DNA from: Lachnospiraceae bacterium
Lineage (GTDB): Bacteria > Bacillota_A > Clostridia > Lachnospirales > Lachnospiraceae
Direction: 5' to 3'
DNA length: 64,000 bases
Assembly (NCBI GenBank): GCA_016291475.1
Contig: JAEEXJ010000001.1
Coordinates: forward strand, 1 to 64,000
In this document: positions 1 to 10,311 of the stretch, in pieces
Layout of the letters: each line of letters begins with the position of its first letter
Numbering within the stretch: position 1 is the stretch's first letter
The notes under the pieces: generated by a model
Database searches by the model: none
Seen by the model: the letters and a program-made list of their open reading frames with translations, nothing else
Told to the model about the DNA's origin: nothing
Translations under genes and position numbers: made by a program

Positions 1-2
1 CC

Positions 3-185
3 GTAGCCGAGATAACCAAGGAAATGGATGTTGTAAACGGAGCATCCACGGAGAACGGTGAGGGCGTATCCAACATCGTACAGATGAACGAGCAGACCGA
101 TTCCGTATCCGGAAATATCGAGAAGATCGCAGAGGCAAATAAGGCCAATGTCGAGAATCTTGAGAAGATAGTAAATCAGTTCTAA
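3..185 (+). CDS. C-terminal end of a methyl-accepting chemotaxis protein (5' truncated)
   Basis: An open frame enters from the window edge and ends at TAA 183-185, giving 60 residues. The sequence is a polar, helical heptad-type tail with VSNIVQMNEQTDSVSGNIEK followed by further I/A/N/E heptads. This resembles the last part of the cytoplasmic signalling coiled coil of a chemotaxis receptor. Such receptors are membrane sensors that control CheA, which fits the flagellar genes further along. The body of the gene lies outside the window, so the sensory domain is unknown. The gene converges on the response regulator at 233-925, and a perfect hairpin lies between them. Confidence 0.6.
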   Translation, partial: VAEITKEMDVVNGASTENGEGVSNIVQMNEQTDSVSGNIEKIAEANKANVENLEKIVNQF

Positions 186-233
186 TGTGACAGTGGGGAC
201 GGTGAGTCAGAAAGAACCGTCCCCACTGACTCC
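186..233. repeat. REP-like stem-loop with GGGGACGGT core, between convergent genes
   Basis: A perfect 12-bp inverted repeat pairs AGTGGGGACGGT (192-203) with ACCGTCCCCACT (216-227) around a 12-nt loop. Nested GAGTCA (204-209) and TGACTC (227-232) give an alternative pairing. The core GGGGACGGTTCT recurs elsewhere in the window. Its position between two convergent stop codons suggests it may also act as a bidirectional terminator, although no T-run follows. Confidence 0.7.
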
Positions 234-925
234 TACTTAAACCTAAACCCTATGCCGTAGACGGCTTCGATGTGGTCGATCCCGTCTGCGGCTTCTAATT
301 TTTTACGGATATTGCTGATATGCTGCTTAAGGGATCTTTCGGTGCAATCGGGAGTTGAATCCGCGATGCGGTCCAAAATGGTATTTCTGCCAAGAGGACG
401 CTCTGCGTTGATCATGAGGATATTGAGTATTGCGGCTTCGGTCCTTGTAAGAGGGATCTCTTCTCCGGAGATGCTTGCGATCATAAGATCCGTATCGAGG
501 GATACTCCGCAGGCTTCCGTGATGTTTTCTTTTGCGGGAGCTTTGGAGGCGGAGCCTGTCTGAAGCTTGGACATTCTGAGCGCTACGGCAATCCTTGCGA
601 TCAGCTCTGAGATCACAAAGGGCTTGGTTATATAATCCGCAGCTCCTTCGTAGAGCAGCTTTACTTTTCCTTCTATATCGGTCTTGGCACTGAGTATGAT
701 CACCGGAATTCCGCAAGTCTTAGCCAGAACTTCTTCACCCGTAAGACCGGGAAGCATGAGATCCAGTAGGATCAGATCCGGTTTTTCTTTTTCCATGACC
801 ATAAGAGCCTCGGTGCCGGAATAGGCACGAAGCGCACTGTAGCCCTCGGATTCCAGGGCTTCCTGAACCATGTTACCGATGGTCACGTCGTCATCGACTA
901 TCAGAATTTTAGAAGTATTATTCAT
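233..925 (-). CDS. OmpR/PhoB-family response regulator
   Basis: This 230-residue cytoplasmic two-component regulator has an N-terminal receiver domain (about 1-120) and a C-terminal winged-helix DNA-binding domain (about 138-230). The receiver shows the acidic pair in ILIVDDD, the phospho-acceptor aspartate in LILLDLMLPG, a switch residue in ILSAKT and the lysine in YITKPF. The effector domain carries LTRTEAAILNIL and ends VYGIGFRFK, as in PhoB-type proteins. A histidine kinase should phosphorylate it, but none lies next to it here. The start is preceded on the minus strand by an AAAGGA ribosome site. It is transcribed away from the MATE gene, with which it shares a short divergent intergenic region. 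Confidence 0.9.
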   Translation of the reverse strand: MNNTSKILIVDDDVTIGNMVQEALESEGYSALRAYSGTEALMVMEKEKPDLILLDLMLPGLTGEEVLAKTCGIPVIILSAKTDIEGKVKLLYEGAADYITKPFVISELIARIAVALRMSKLQTGSASKAPAKENITEACGVSLDTDLMIASISGEEIPLTRTEAAILNILMINAERPLGRNTILDRIADSTPDCTERSLKQHISNIRKKLEAADGIDHIEAVYGIGFRFK

Positions 926-952
926 GTTTATATCCTTTGCGAGGAGTCACGA

Positions 953-981
953 CTGACAATTCTACCATATTCTGATAAAAT
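953..981 (+). promoter_or_regulatory. Sigma-70-type promoter of the MATE gene
   Basis: CTGACA (953-958) and TAAAAT (976-981) are separated by exactly 17 bp. The predicted transcript start near 988 lies only about 5 nt before the ATG at 993, and there is no ribosome-binding site between them, so the mRNA may be nearly leaderless. Confidence 0.55.
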
Positions 982-992
982 GGCAAAAGATT

Positions 993-2387
993 ATGGAAAA
1001 CAGATTATTCGATAAAACAGAAACGGGATTTTACAAAAACGTCTTTACTCTTGCGCTTCCCATAGCACTTCAAAGTCTTATCACCGTCGGGGTCAATATG
1101 CTTGATACCATAATGGTGGGTTCACTTCCGGGAAACGCTTTATTTTCAACAAATCTGGCAAATTCTTTTATCTCCATTTATCAGATACTGTGCATGGGCC
1201 TGGGAATGGGCGCTTCCGTCCTGGTGTCCAGATACTACGGTATGAAAGAAAACGGCACAGAGCCTGAAAAAGCAGAACATGCCTTAAGACAGACGGTGTG
1301 CCTGATGCTGAGGCTTACTGTTTTCCTTGCGACTCTTTTCGCACTGGCAACCGCGTTCATTCCGGATTACATCATGAGAACCTACACGGATCTGGACGAT
1401 GTCATAGGGCTGGGATGCATGTATTTTAAGTGGTCGGTTCCCACGTATTTTTTTGTGGGATTATCCCTTACTGTCACCATCGCATTAAGAAGCGTGCGTC
1501 AGGTCAAACTCCCCTTCCTTGTTTCGATCGGTGCTTTTTCAATCAACCTCTGCGCCAACTATATATTCATCTTCGGTAAATTCGGAGCACCACGTATGGA
1601 GGTTGCGGGTGCAGCTCTCGGTACTCTCATCGCCAGAATATTTGAGGCATCCATGATCGTGGGATACCTTCTTTTCGCCGATAAAAAGATCGGTTTCAGG
1701 GTAAGTCATCTCCTCATGGAAACGAGATCAATCATCGGGGAATACATCAGGATCAGCATCCCCGTCCTTATCAGTGACGGAATACTTGCCATCGGAAATA
1801 ACACAGTGACCATGGTCATCGGAAATCTGGGACCCGTCATCGGATCCGCCAATTCCATCACCGGTCCCACCCAGCAGCTCTCAACCGTTGTGGTTCAGGG
1901 CGTATGTCAGGCCGGTGCCATCGTCACGGGTCAGACTCTGGGCACCGGCCAAAAAGAAAAAACCATGAAGCAGGGTTTTCTTTTCTTCGGATTGGGCCTG
2001 GGTTTGGGACTGCTTTCGGCACTTTTTATCCTGCTTGTTAAGCATCCGGTTATAGCCATGTACACGGGAGTTGAGGAGGAAGCCAGGATAGTTGCTAACG
2101 ATCTGATGATCGCGATCTCGCTTATCATTGTTTTCCAGGCCACCAATTCGATAATGACAAAGGGCGTACTTCGCGGCGGCGGTGATACAAAGATGCTGAT
2201 GCTGGCCGACAACATCTTCCTGTGGACCATCGCGATCCCTCTAGGGTATCTTGCGGGTTACGTATTCCACCTGCCCGCATTTTGGATTTACATATTGCTT
2301 AAGTCGGATCAGATCGTCAAAACTTTCTGGGCGTTCCTTCGCTTAAGGAGCGGAAAGTGGATCAAGAAGATTTCTACCGGCAGGTGA
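993..2387 (+). CDS. MATE-family efflux transporter
   Basis: This 464-residue polytopic membrane protein begins FYKNVFTLALPIALQSLI and has about twelve hydrophobic helices, the usual size and layout of the multidrug and toxic compound extrusion family. Typical landmarks are NMLDTIMVG near the start, PTYFFVGLSLTVTIALRS in the first half, GNLGPVIGSANSI at the start of the second repeat and VLRGGGDTK near the end. MATE pumps export cationic drugs or metabolites using a Na+ or H+ gradient; the substrate cannot be read from sequence. The stop codon shares its last base with the ATG of the next gene (TGATG), so the two are probably cotranslated. No Shine-Dalgarno sequence precedes the ATG. Confidence 0.92.
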   Translation: MENRLFDKTETGFYKNVFTLALPIALQSLITVGVNMLDTIMVGSLPGNALFSTNLANSFISIYQILCMGLGMGASVLVSRYYGMKENGTEPEKAEHALRQTVCLMLRLTVFLATLFALATAFIPDYIMRTYTDLDDVIGLGCMYFKWSVPTYFFVGLSLTVTIALRSVRQVKLPFLVSIGAFSINLCANYIFIFGKFGAPRMEVAGAALGTLIARIFEASMIVGYLLFADKKIGFRVSHLLMETRSIIGEYIRISIPVLISDGILAIGNNTVTMVIGNLGPVIGSANSITGPTQQLSTVVVQGVCQAGAIVTGQTLGTGQKEKTMKQGFLFFGLGLGLGLLSALFILLVKHPVIAMYTGVEEEARIVANDLMIAISLIIVFQATNSIMTKGVLRGGGDTKMLMLADNIFLWTIAIPLGYLAGYVFHLPAFWIYILLKSDQIVKTFWAFLRLRSGKWIKKISTGR

Positions 2388-3376
2388 TGAGGGAGTCAGT
2401 GGGGCCTGTTAAACATATGAACGAGAAGATAAGCAGGAAAATTTCATTACTGAGTTTGATGTATGTCGGTATCATCGTTTTGTTCCACTCGGAATTCAGG
2501 TACAGATACCCTGTTATCGACGACCTCACAACCGCTGCTAATGCATTCTTTTTCAGCGTGTCCGCTTTCTTTTTTTACGGAAGTACAAAAGGCGTTTTGA
2601 GCAAATTAAAAAAGAGGTGCCTGACCCTTGTTCTTCCTTTTTTGCTCTGGAATCTGATCTATCTTTTTGTCAGACTCTTTCAGGGCAGAATCTACCCTTA
2701 CAACATTCTGGAAACATTTACCATCAATCCTCTGTGCATGCCTTCATGGTATTTGCTTTCGCTGTTTATAATGCTGCTGCCCGCGTTCCCCATTACAAAA
2801 CTCCTTGCAAAACAATACGGAGCAACGGTTCTTATTGTCATCGGCGCTCTGATTTCTTTTTTGGGATATGCATTTTTCCCCGTATATATCCTCAAGATTC
2901 CCTTTGCAGGGGCTTATCTGGTGAGGATCTGCGAGTATGTGCTTCCATATTGCATCGGTGCCGCGATTGGCTCGCATCATGAGAAAAAAATAGCCGTCGG
3001 AGTTAAGAATGTGATCGCAGGCCTGATCCTGACTGCAGTGATACTGGTTCTTTTGAGGATGAATCTTGCATCGTTTGTTATTTGGATGCTGCGCATTCTT
3101 CTTCCTTTTGCAATCTGGGAAGCCGTTCCGGAGTCTGTATTCGCGGGAGAAGGCTTTATCGGATTGATCACCGGCCCCGCATTTTTCCTAAACATGAGCC
3201 ATCTTTTACTTTTGTACATTGCGGATTTTCTGACTTCGCGCCTTACTTTACGCAATGCAAATTTTCTTGAACTCATCAGGGTTTTTCTTGCCTGTGCGAC
3301 GTCTTATATTCTTTTCTATGTCATGAAAAAAATCTGTCCCAAGGTTCTGAAGGTACTCAGCGGAAACAGAGTGTGA
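2387..3376 (+). CDS. Acyltransferase 3-like integral membrane protein
   Basis: This protein of about 329 residues has roughly ten hydrophobic segments. Its N-terminus includes MYVGIIVLFHSEFRYRYP, and it also contains FFFSVSAFFFYGS and LPFLLWNLIYLF, which resemble the acyltransferase-3 (OafA/WecH/YiaH) fold that O-acetylates surface sugars. The histidine in VLFHSEF is in the place of the conserved histidine of that family. I chose the ATG at 2387 because it overlaps the MATE stop as TGATG. A GTG at 2357 and an ATG at 2417 are alternatives. The target glycan is unknown. Confidence 0.7.
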   Translation: MRESVGPVKHMNEKISRKISLLSLMYVGIIVLFHSEFRYRYPVIDDLTTAANAFFFSVSAFFFYGSTKGVLSKLKKRCLTLVLPFLLWNLIYLFVRLFQGRIYPYNILETFTINPLCMPSWYLLSLFIMLLPAFPITKLLAKQYGATVLIVIGALISFLGYAFFPVYILKIPFAGAYLVRICEYVLPYCIGAAIGSHHEKKIAVGVKNVIAGLILTAVILVLLRMNLASFVIWMLRILLPFAIWEAVPESVFAGEGFIGLITGPAFFLNMSHLLLLYIADFLTSRLTLRNANFLELIRVFLACATSYILFYVMKKICPKVLKVLSGNRV

Positions 3377-3417
3377 AAGTGTGACCGGCTTTCTGCGAAC
3401 AAATGTTCGAAAAATCA

Positions 3418-3446
3418 TAGACATCCCTTGCCTGCGATGGTATAAT
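3418..3446 (+). promoter_or_regulatory. Promoter of the radical-SAM / uvrBA transcription unit
   Basis: TAGACA (3418-3423) and a perfect TATAAT (3441-3446) are 17 bp apart. Transcription would start near 3453, just upstream of the GGGAGGA ribosome site (3459-3465). This supports the ATG at 3470 as the first gene's start. Confidence 0.65.
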
Positions 3447-3469
3447 TACCATGTTTGCGGGAGGACGGT

Positions 3470-4342
3470 ATGCACTTTGTAGATGCCAAGGGATTGCTCA
3501 GCGGAAGCGGCGAGCACTTCGGAATGAACATATATCGCGGCTGCTTACACGGCTGCATTTATTGCGACAGCAGGAGCAAATGCTATCAGTTCACTCACCC
3601 CTTTGAAGACATCGAAGTCAAGCAGAATGCTCCCGAACTTCTTGAGGCAGCTCTTCGGTCGAAAAGAAAGAAGGCTATGATCGGTACAGGTTCAATGACC
3701 GATCCTTACATGCCCTGCGAGGAAAAGCTCTGTCTTATGAGAAGGTGCCTGGAGATTATATCGAGGTACGAATTCGGAGTTTCTCCTCTGACCAAATCGG
3801 ATATGATCCTCAGGGATATCGATCTTCTTGACGAGATCAACCGGAAGGCAAAAACTGTCGTGCAGATGACGCTCACGACTTATGACGATGATCTGTGCAA
3901 GATCCTTGAACCTAACGTCTGCAACACCAAGAGGCGTATCGAGGTTCTTGAGAAGTTTAGGGAACGCGGAATCCCGACAGTCGTGTGGCTTACTCCGATC
4001 TGTCCTTATATTAATGATACTCCGGAAAATATAACCGCGATCCTTGAAGAATGTGCAAGGGTCGGAGTTAAGGGAGTGATCTGTTTTGACATGGGGCTTA
4101 CGCTCCGCGAGGGAGACAGGGAGTATTACTACGCCGCACTGGATAAGCATTTCCCGGGAGTTAAGGAAAAGTACATCGCCCGCTACGGCAACGCCTACGA
4201 GGTCCCGTCACCGAATTCGAGGGAACTGATGAATCTTTTCAGAAAGATCTGTAAAAAGCACGGAATGCTTTACAGACCCGAAGAATGCTTCGGGTACATT
4301 GAAGAATTTCCCGATAAATACGAACAAATGAGTTTTTTCTGA
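3470..4342 (+). CDS. SPL-family (Rv2578c-like) radical SAM protein
   Basis: This 290-residue enzyme begins [20 protein letters not shown], with the radical-SAM cluster motif [10 protein letters not shown] (CxxxCxxC, about residues 27-34) binding a 4Fe-4S cluster and SAM. It also has [14 protein letters not shown] and TKSDMILRD blocks seen in the spore-photoproduct-lyase-like branch. Proteins of this branch often sit beside DNA-repair genes, and uvrB follows here by 1 bp, so a DNA or nucleic-acid repair role is plausible but not shown. The ATG at 3470 has a GGGAGGA ribosome site 4 nt upstream. A TTG at 3455 lies at or before the predicted transcript start and is less likely. Confidence 0.85.
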   Translation: MHFVDAKGLLSGSGEHFGMNIYRGCLHGCIYCDSRSKCYQFTHPFEDIEVKQNAPELLEAALRSKRKKAMIGTGSMTDPYMPCEEKLCLMRRCLEIISRYEFGVSPLTKSDMILRDIDLLDEINRKAKTVVQMTLTTYDDDLCKILEPNVCNTKRRIEVLEKFRERGIPTVVWLTPICPYINDTPENITAILEECARVGVKGVICFDMGLTLREGDREYYYAALDKHFPGVKEKYIARYGNAYEVPSPNSRELMNLFRKICKKHGMLYRPEECFGYIEEFPDKYEQMSFF

Positions 4343-4343
4343 T

Positions 4344-6317
4344 ATGGATTTCAAATTACATTCCGAATACAAACCAACAGGAGATCAGCCCCAGGCCATA
4401 GATGAACTTGTGGAGGGATTCAAAGCCGGTAATCAGTTCCAGACGCTTCTCGGCGTTACGGGTTCCGGTAAGACCTTCACCATGGCCAATGTTATCGCAC
4501 GCCTTAATAAGCCCACGCTGATCATCTCCCATAACAAGACCCTTGCGGGCCAGCTCTACGGCGAAATGAAGGAATTCTTCCCCGAAAACGCCGTTGAATA
4601 TTTCGTATCCTATTATGACTACTATCAGCCCGAGGCCTATGTTCCCCAGTCCGATACTTATATTGCCAAGGACTCTTCAATAAACGATGAGATCGATAAA
4701 CTCAGACTTTCAGCCACCGCATCCCTTGCGGAGCGTAAGGATGTCATCGTAGTGGCTTCGGTTTCATGTATCTACGGTCTGGGTTCACCGGACGAATATA
4801 AGGGCATGATCCTTTCGCTCAGACCCGGTCAGACCATCGACAGGGATGAAGTGGCGAAAACCATGATCGCCATGCAATACGAGCGCAATGACCTGGAAAA
4901 GAAACCGGGGCTCTTTCGCATAAACGGCGATATTCTTGAATACTACCCGGCCCAGGGCGGAGACTATCTCATCAGGATCGAATGGTTCGGAGATGAGATA
5001 GACAGGATCCTTGAGGTGGATCCCGTTAATGCCAAGCCCGTTGCACAGCTTGAGCACATCGCTGTTTTCCCCGCATCACATTATGTTGTAAGCCGTGACG
5101 CTCTTTTAAAAGGATGCGACGCTATAGAGGAAGAGTTAAAAGAAAGGATCAAATACTTCAAGGGCGAAGATCGTCTCATTGAGGCACAGCGTATTTCCGA
5201 AAGAACCGGATTCGATCTTGAGATGCTCAGGGAGACCGGATTTTGCTCAGGGATAGAGAATTATTCCAGACACCTGAACAATCTTCCCGCAGGAGCACCT
5301 CCTCTTACACTGATGGACTTCTTCCCCGATGATTTCCTGATCATCATCGACGAGTCCCACATGACAATACCCCAGATAAGAGCAATGTATGCCGGAGACA
5401 GATCCCGTAAAACAACCCTCGTGGACTACGGCTTCAGACTTCCGTCGGCTCTTGATAACAGACCGCTTAATTTCGAAGAATTCGAATCTCATATAGATCA
5501 GATGCTCTTTGTTTCCGCGACTCCTTCGGATTACGAGGCGGAGCATGAACTGTTAAGAGCTCAGCAGGTCATCCGTCCCACCGGACTTCTCGATCCTAAG
5601 GTTGATGTGCGTCCTACTTTCGGACAGATCGACGATCTGATATCCGAGATCCGTAAAGAAGTGGCCGGAGGGCACAAGGTTCTTGTTACAACGCTTACCA
5701 AGAAGATGGCCGAAGACCTCACGGATTACCTGAAAGAAGCGGATATCAGGGTCAACTACATGCACTCGGATATCAAGGCTTTGGAAAGGACCAAGATCAT
5801 CCGCGATATGAGAACCGGTGTCTTTGATGTCCTCGTAGGAATAAACCTTTTGAGAGAAGGCCTGGATATCCCTGAGATCACGCTTGTCGCCATCATCGAT
5901 GCTGACAAGGAGGGATTCCTTCGTTCGGAAACTTCCCTTATTCAGACCATCGGACGAGCTGCGAGAAACTCCGAAGGCCATGTAATAATGTATGCCGATA
6001 CCATAACCCGCTCCATGCAGGCTGCCATTGATGAGACCAACCGAAGGCGCGAGATACAGATGGCGTACAATGAGGCTCACGGCATTACGCCCAAGACCAT
6101 CGAAAAGGCTGTCCGCGACCTTATCAGCATTACGAAAAAAGTGGAAGCAGATGACATAAAGTGGAAGAAGGATCCCGAATCCATGTCAAAAAAAGAACTC
6201 AAAGAGCTTATTCAGCAGACGGAAAGTGCAATGCGAAAAGCCGCTGCGGAACTGGATTTCGAAAAGGCTGCGCTGCTTCGTGACGAACTGTTTGAACTTA
6301 AAACTAATTTAGGGTGA
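4344..6317 (+). CDS. uvrB: UvrABC excinuclease subunit B
   Basis: This is a full-length 657-residue UvrB, the DNA helicase-like core of nucleotide excision repair that receives damage from UvrA and recruits UvrC. Landmarks in order are the Walker A GVTGSGKT (about 36-43), the damage-probing beta-hairpin [18 protein letters not shown], the DEAD-like IIDESHMT, helicase motifs [10 protein letters not shown] and QTIGRAAR, and a C-terminal UVR motif ([14 protein letters not shown]) that contacts UvrA and UvrC. It lies between the radical-SAM gene and uvrA, all on one strand, and is probably transcribed from the promoter at 3418. No uvrC is in the window. Confidence 0.98.
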   Translation: MDFKLHSEYKPTGDQPQAIDELVEGFKAGNQFQTLLGVTGSGKTFTMANVIARLNKPTLIISHNKTLAGQLYGEMKEFFPENAVEYFVSYYDYYQPEAYVPQSDTYIAKDSSINDEIDKLRLSATASLAERKDVIVVASVSCIYGLGSPDEYKGMILSLRPGQTIDRDEVAKTMIAMQYERNDLEKKPGLFRINGDILEYYPAQGGDYLIRIEWFGDEIDRILEVDPVNAKPVAQLEHIAVFPASHYVVSRDALLKGCDAIEEELKERIKYFKGEDRLIEAQRISERTGFDLEMLRETGFCSGIENYSRHLNNLPAGAPPLTLMDFFPDDFLIIIDESHMTIPQIRAMYAGDRSRKTTLVDYGFRLPSALDNRPLNFEEFESHIDQMLFVSATPSDYEAEHELLRAQQVIRPTGLLDPKVDVRPTFGQIDDLISEIRKEVAGGHKVLVTTLTKKMAEDLTDYLKEADIRVNYMHSDIKALERTKIIRDMRTGVFDVLVGINLLREGLDIPEITLVAIIDADKEGFLRSETSLIQTIGRAARNSEGHVIMYADTITRSMQAAIDETNRRREIQMAYNEAHGITPKTIEKAVRDLISITKKVEADDIKWKKDPESMSKKELKELIQQTESAMRKAAAELDFEKAALLRDELFELKTNLG

Positions 6318-6318
6318 C

Positions 6319-6343
6319 GCGGGGACGTTTCACCCCGAGAAAG
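6319..6343. repeat. Short stem-loop related to the GGGGAC repeat family
   Basis: CGGGG and CACCCCG in GACGCGGGGACGTTTCACC and the bases that follow can pair between uvrB and uvrA. It is a weak, degenerate member of the GGGGAC stem-loop family seen elsewhere in the window. It has no T-run, so it is unlikely to be a strong terminator. Confidence 0.35.
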
Positions 6344-6351
6344 GTATTATA

Positions 6352-9255
6352 ATGGCTGTAAAGATGCTGCCCAAGAACAAGATCGTTGTTCGCGGTGCAA
6401 AAGAAAACAATCTGAAAGACTTGTCTGTAGAGATTCCACGCGATGCACTAGTTGTAATGACAGGTGTATCGGGTTCGGGAAAATCCTCACTTGCTTTTGA
6501 TACCATATATGCGGAAGGTCAGAGACGTTACATGGAGTCTCTTTCTTCCTATGCGAGAATGTTCCTGGGGCAGATGGAAAAGCCCGACGTTGAATCAATC
6601 GAAGGACTTTCTCCCGCAATCTCCATCGACCAGAAATCAACCAATAAGAATCCCAGATCCACTGTGGGAACCGTTACGGAGATCTATGACTATTTCAGAC
6701 TTCTCTATGCGAGAGTGGGTATCCCTCATTGCCCCGAGTGCGGAAGAGTGATCGAGCGTCAGACCGTAGACCAGATCGTGGACCGTATCATGGAACTTCC
6801 CGAAGGAACCAAGATCATGCTGATGGCTCCCGTTGTCAGAGGCAGAAAAGGAAGACATGAGAAGGTTATAGAGTCTGCGAGAAAATCCGGTTACGGAAGA
6901 GTAAGGGTCGACGGTATCATGTATGACCTTTCCGAAGATATCACTCTCGAGAAAAACGATAAGCACAATATTGATATAGTAGTTGACAGACTTGTCATAA
7001 AAGACGGTATTCAGAGAAGACTTACCGATTCGGCTGAGAATGTACTTCGTATCGCTGACGGACTTCTTAACGTTGATGTAATGGCAGGAGAGACTCTCTC
7101 TTTCAGTACATCATATGCCTGTCCTTATTGCGGAGTCAGCATATCGGAAGTTGAGCCCAGAAGTTTTTCTTTCAACAATCCCTTCGGTGCCTGCCCGGTA
7201 TGCGCAGGTCTCGGATATAAAATGGAATTTGATGCGGAGCTCATGATCCCCGATACTTCCCTTTCGATCAATGACGGTGCCATCATCGTAACGGGATGGC
7301 AGTCCTGCAATCAGGAGGGAAGCTTTACCAATGCGCTTCTTCAGGCGCTTTGCAAGAAATTCAAATTCAGTCTTGATACACCTTTTGAAGATTATCCGGA
7401 TAAGATCAAAGATATTCTTTTGAAAGGAACCGATGTGAGCGTGGACGTTCATTATGTGGGCCAGCGCGGATCGGGAGTTTATCCCACCGTATTCGAAGGC
7501 CTTGTCAAAAATGTTGAGCGCAGGTACAGAGAGACCTTCTCAGAGACAATGAAAGCAGAGTACGAAGCCTTCATGCGCATCACACCCTGCTCGGAGTGCG
7601 GCGGCAAGAGACTTAAGAAGGAATCCCTTGCGGTAACTGTTGGCGATAAGAATATCTATGAGATGACCACACTTTCCATACTGGATCTGAAGGCATTTCT
7701 GGAAGGACTTGATCTTACAAAACAGCAGGCCATCATCGGTGAGAGAATATTAAAAGAGATCAGGAACCGCGTAGGTTTCCTGGTTGACGTAGGTCTTGAT
7801 TACCTTTCGCTTTCAAGAGCCACGGCAACATTATCCGGCGGTGAAGCCCAGCGTATAAGACTTGCAACCCAGATCGGCTCCGGCCTGGTAGGCGTGTGTT
7901 ACATTCTTGATGAGCCAAGTATAGGACTGCATCAGAGAGATAACGATAAACTTCTTGCGACTCTCAAGCATTTGAGAGACCTCGGAAATACGCTTCTTGT
8001 AGTTGAGCATGATGAGGATACCATGCTTGCCGCAGATTACATCGTAGACATCGGACCCGGTGCTGGTTCTCACGGAGGTGAGGTTGTTGCGGTTGGAACC
8101 GCTGAGGAGATAATGAAGGTTCCCGAGTCCGTGACGGGGCAGTATCTGTCAGGCAAACTGGCAATTCCCGTTCCCACAGTCCGCAGAAAGCCTGCAGGCT
8201 GGATCACTGTAAAGGGAGCATCGGAAAACAATCTTAAAGGTATCGATGTAAAGTTTCCTCTGGGAGTATTTACCTGTGTCACCGGTGTGTCGGGATCGGG
8301 TAAATCATCGCTTGTAAATGAGATCCTGTACAAATATCTTGCGAGAAAACTGAACCGTGCTCATACCATCCCCGGAAAATGCAAGAGCATTGCCGGTGTG
8401 GAGAAACTAGATAAAGTAATATGCATTGACCAGAGCCCTATCGGCAGAACTCCCAGGTCGAATCCCGCTACTTATACCGGCGTATTCGATATGATAAGAG
8501 ATCTCTTTGCATCAACGGAAGATGCGAGAAGTATGGGCTATGCCAAAGGAAGGTTTTCTTTTAACGTAAAAGGAGGACGCTGCGAAGCCTGCTCCGGTGA
8601 CGGTATCATCAAGATCGAGATGCACTTCCTTCCCGATGTTTATGTACCCTGCGAAGTCTGCGGCGGTAAGCGTTACAACAGGGAAACTCTTGAGGTTAAA
8701 TACAAGGGAAAGAGCATTTTCGATGTTCTTGATATGAGAGTCGAGGAGGCGCTTAAGTTCTTCGAAAACATTCCTTCCATCAGAAATAAGATCCAGACTC
8801 TTTATGATGTGGGCCTCGGATATATCAAGCTGGGACAGCCTTCCACGGAGCTTTCCGGTGGTGAGGCACAGCGTATCAAACTTGCAACCGAGCTTTCAAA
8901 GCGCGCGACCGGTAAGACTATTTACATCCTGGATGAGCCCACAACGGGACTGCATTTTGCCGATGTGCACAAGCTGGTTGAGATTCTTGCAAGGCTTTCG
9001 GACGGCGGAAATACCGTGGTTGTCATAGAGCACAATCTGGATGTCATCAAGTGTGCGGATTACATAATCGATATGGGACCCGAGGGCGGCGACAGAGGTG
9101 GTACGGTCATCGCAGAGGGAACACCTGAGGAGATCGTGAAAGTCAAGGCATCGTACACCGGCAAATACGTTAAGCAGATGCTGGACAGAGCGGCGGAAAG
9201 AGAGAAGGCTCTCGCTAAGGCACCCGCGTTGAAAGGCGCAAAAAAGAAAAAATAG
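6352..9255 (+). CDS. uvrA: UvrABC excinuclease subunit A
   Basis: This is a complete 967-residue UvrA, the ATPase dimer that first recognises bulky DNA lesions. It is a tandem ABC protein. The first P-loop [16 protein letters not shown] is at about 38 and the second [15 protein letters not shown] at about 645. ABC signatures are [15 protein letters not shown] and [15 protein letters not shown], with Walker [13 protein letters not shown] and [12 protein letters not shown]. Zinc-binding cysteine pairs are visible in [27 protein letters not shown] and CEVCGG. The C-terminus ends in a short Lys/Ala-rich tail (KGAKKKK), slightly longer than usual. A GAAAGG ribosome site precedes the ATG. Confidence 0.98.
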   Translation: MAVKMLPKNKIVVRGAKENNLKDLSVEIPRDALVVMTGVSGSGKSSLAFDTIYAEGQRRYMESLSSYARMFLGQMEKPDVESIEGLSPAISIDQKSTNKNPRSTVGTVTEIYDYFRLLYARVGIPHCPECGRVIERQTVDQIVDRIMELPEGTKIMLMAPVVRGRKGRHEKVIESARKSGYGRVRVDGIMYDLSEDITLEKNDKHNIDIVVDRLVIKDGIQRRLTDSAENVLRIADGLLNVDVMAGETLSFSTSYACPYCGVSISEVEPRSFSFNNPFGACPVCAGLGYKMEFDAELMIPDTSLSINDGAIIVTGWQSCNQEGSFTNALLQALCKKFKFSLDTPFEDYPDKIKDILLKGTDVSVDVHYVGQRGSGVYPTVFEGLVKNVERRYRETFSETMKAEYEAFMRITPCSECGGKRLKKESLAVTVGDKNIYEMTTLSILDLKAFLEGLDLTKQQAIIGERILKEIRNRVGFLVDVGLDYLSLSRATATLSGGEAQRIRLATQIGSGLVGVCYILDEPSIGLHQRDNDKLLATLKHLRDLGNTLLVVEHDEDTMLAADYIVDIGPGAGSHGGEVVAVGTAEEIMKVPESVTGQYLSGKLAIPVPTVRRKPAGWITVKGASENNLKGIDVKFPLGVFTCVTGVSGSGKSSLVNEILYKYLARKLNRAHTIPGKCKSIAGVEKLDKVICIDQSPIGRTPRSNPATYTGVFDMIRDLFASTEDARSMGYAKGRFSFNVKGGRCEACSGDGIIKIEMHFLPDVYVPCEVCGGKRYNRETLEVKYKGKSIFDVLDMRVEEALKFFENIPSIRNKIQTLYDVGLGYIKLGQPSTELSGGEAQRIKLATELSKRATGKTIYILDEPTTGLHFADVHKLVEILARLSDGGNTVVVIEHNLDVIKCADYIIDMGPEGGDRGGTVIAEGTPEEIVKVKASYTGKYVKQMLDRAAEREKALAKAPALKGAKKKK

Positions 9256-9263
9256 CTGACTGA

Positions 9264-9313
9264 GGGGACGTCTTCCACTGCCGGTTTGCTTCCGGGCAGT
9301 GTGGTACGTCCCC
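9264..9313. repeat. GGGGACG stem-loop after uvrA (possible terminator)
   Basis: A long imperfect hairpin pairs GGGGACG (9264-9270) with CGTCCCC (9307-9313). An inner arm pairs CACTGCC with GGGCAGTG. It belongs to the dispersed GGGGACG stem-loop family. It follows the uvrA stop by about 10 bp, so it may limit read-through, but there is no run of T. Confidence 0.6.
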
Positions 9314-9355
9314 ATTGCAGTATCAAAATGTTATAATCTCTTTTGAGGGAAAAAT

Positions 9356-10168
9356 ATGACTTTTGAATTACTTGTCTCATGTGTGAAGAAAGACGCACGT
9401 GATCTTGCTGAAAAAATGAATATTGAGTCGGATGCGGTAATCGTTTCCCAGCTTGAAGAAGAATCTTCTCAGGAGGAGTTTGAGTTTAACGGAAACAGGA
9501 TCAAGTATTTCAGATCCCGCTCGAAGGGTGTCGGGATCAACAGAAATACATGCATCGAACTTTCAAGTGCCGACATTATTCTTTTTGCGGACGAAGACAT
9601 CGTATATGACAAGGGTTATGCCGAAACGGTTCTGAAAGAGTTTGAGGATCATCCGGAAGCAGATATGATCCTGTTCAATGTCAGGGTCTGCGATGAGAGA
9701 AGGACATACTGGAACGAAAGTCTCAAACCCGTCAAATGGTATAACTACGGCAGATATCCCGCATACAGCATCGCTGCCAGGTCTGCGAAAATAAAGAATG
9801 AAGGTTTGAAATTCAGTCTTCTTTTCGGAGGCGGAGCCAGGTTTTCCAACGGAGAAGATTCTCTTTTCCTGAAAAACTGTATGGATAAAGGGTTGAAAAT
9901 ATTGTCGACTCCCGCAGTTTTGGGTGAGGAGGTTCCCAGGCCCTCCACCTGGTTTAACGGATATAACGACAAGCTCTTTTATGACAGAGGGGTTTTGTAT
10001 CATTACTTATACGGAAGGTGGGCAAAGCTCTGGGGTCTGCGCTGGCTGTTAAAGATGCGTAGAGAGTATGAGAAGGATTATTCCTTTGACAGGGCTCGTA
10101 AGATGCTTTTTATGGGCATCAAAGAACGAGGCGTTACCGAATCAGGCAGGAACAGAAGATTTGATTGA
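9356..10168 (+). CDS. Glycosyltransferase family 2-like protein
   Basis: This 270-residue soluble protein carries the GT-A acidic motif in IILFADEDIVYD (about residues 77-88), where the DED element would bind the nucleotide-sugar metal. It follows NRNTCIELSSADI, as in many capsular glycosyltransferases. The N-terminus (LLVSCVKKDARDLAEKMNI) differs from the classic IVVPVYN start, as in the 'glycosyltransferase family A' proteins that use a trimmed N-terminal strand. A TGAGGG ribosome site precedes the ATG and a perfect TATAAT lies at 9332-9337. It stands alone between two repeat stem-loops. Donor and acceptor are unknown. Confidence 0.7.
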   Translation: MTFELLVSCVKKDARDLAEKMNIESDAVIVSQLEEESSQEEFEFNGNRIKYFRSRSKGVGINRNTCIELSSADIILFADEDIVYDKGYAETVLKEFEDHPEADMILFNVRVCDERRTYWNESLKPVKWYNYGRYPAYSIAARSAKIKNEGLKFSLLFGGGARFSNGEDSLFLKNCMDKGLKILSTPAVLGEEVPRPSTWFNGYNDKLFYDRGVLYHYLYGRWAKLWGLRWLLKMRREYEKDYSFDRARKMLFMGIKERGVTESGRNRRFD

Positions 10169-10174
10169 TGAAAA

Positions 10175-10227
10175 TGGGGACGGTTCTCTTTGGGCGGTGG
10201 TTTACAGCCCAAAGAGAACCGTCCCCA
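10175..10227. repeat. Perfect 21-bp REP-like stem-loop
   Basis: The arms 10175-10195 and 10207-10227 are perfectly complementary over 21 bp around an 11-nt loop. They contain the GGGGACGGTTCTCTTTGGGC core. This is the cleanest member of the dispersed GGGGACGGTTCT family in the window. It lies 7 bp after the glycosyltransferase stop codon, before the cobalamin promoter. Confidence 0.8.
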
Positions 10228-10244
10228 CATGTTTGTGGCAATGC

Positions 10245-10272
10245 TTGCTTCCGAGGCCACATGTGCTATAAT
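10245..10272 (+). promoter_or_regulatory. Promoter of the cobalamin locus
   Basis: TTGCTT (10245-10250), a 16-bp spacer and TATAAT (10267-10272) with an extended -10 TGC form a good sigma-70 promoter. It lies directly upstream of the riboswitch, so transcription would begin near 10279. Confidence 0.6.
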
Positions 10273-10311
10273 CGTAGGGCAATTTAACAAAGAAGGGTAT
10301 GTGGTGCCGAA

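Noticed and set aside
3455..3469. TTG start for the radical-SAM gene
   Set aside because: It lies at about the predicted transcript start (TATAAT at 3441-3446); the ATG at 3470 has a good ribosome site.
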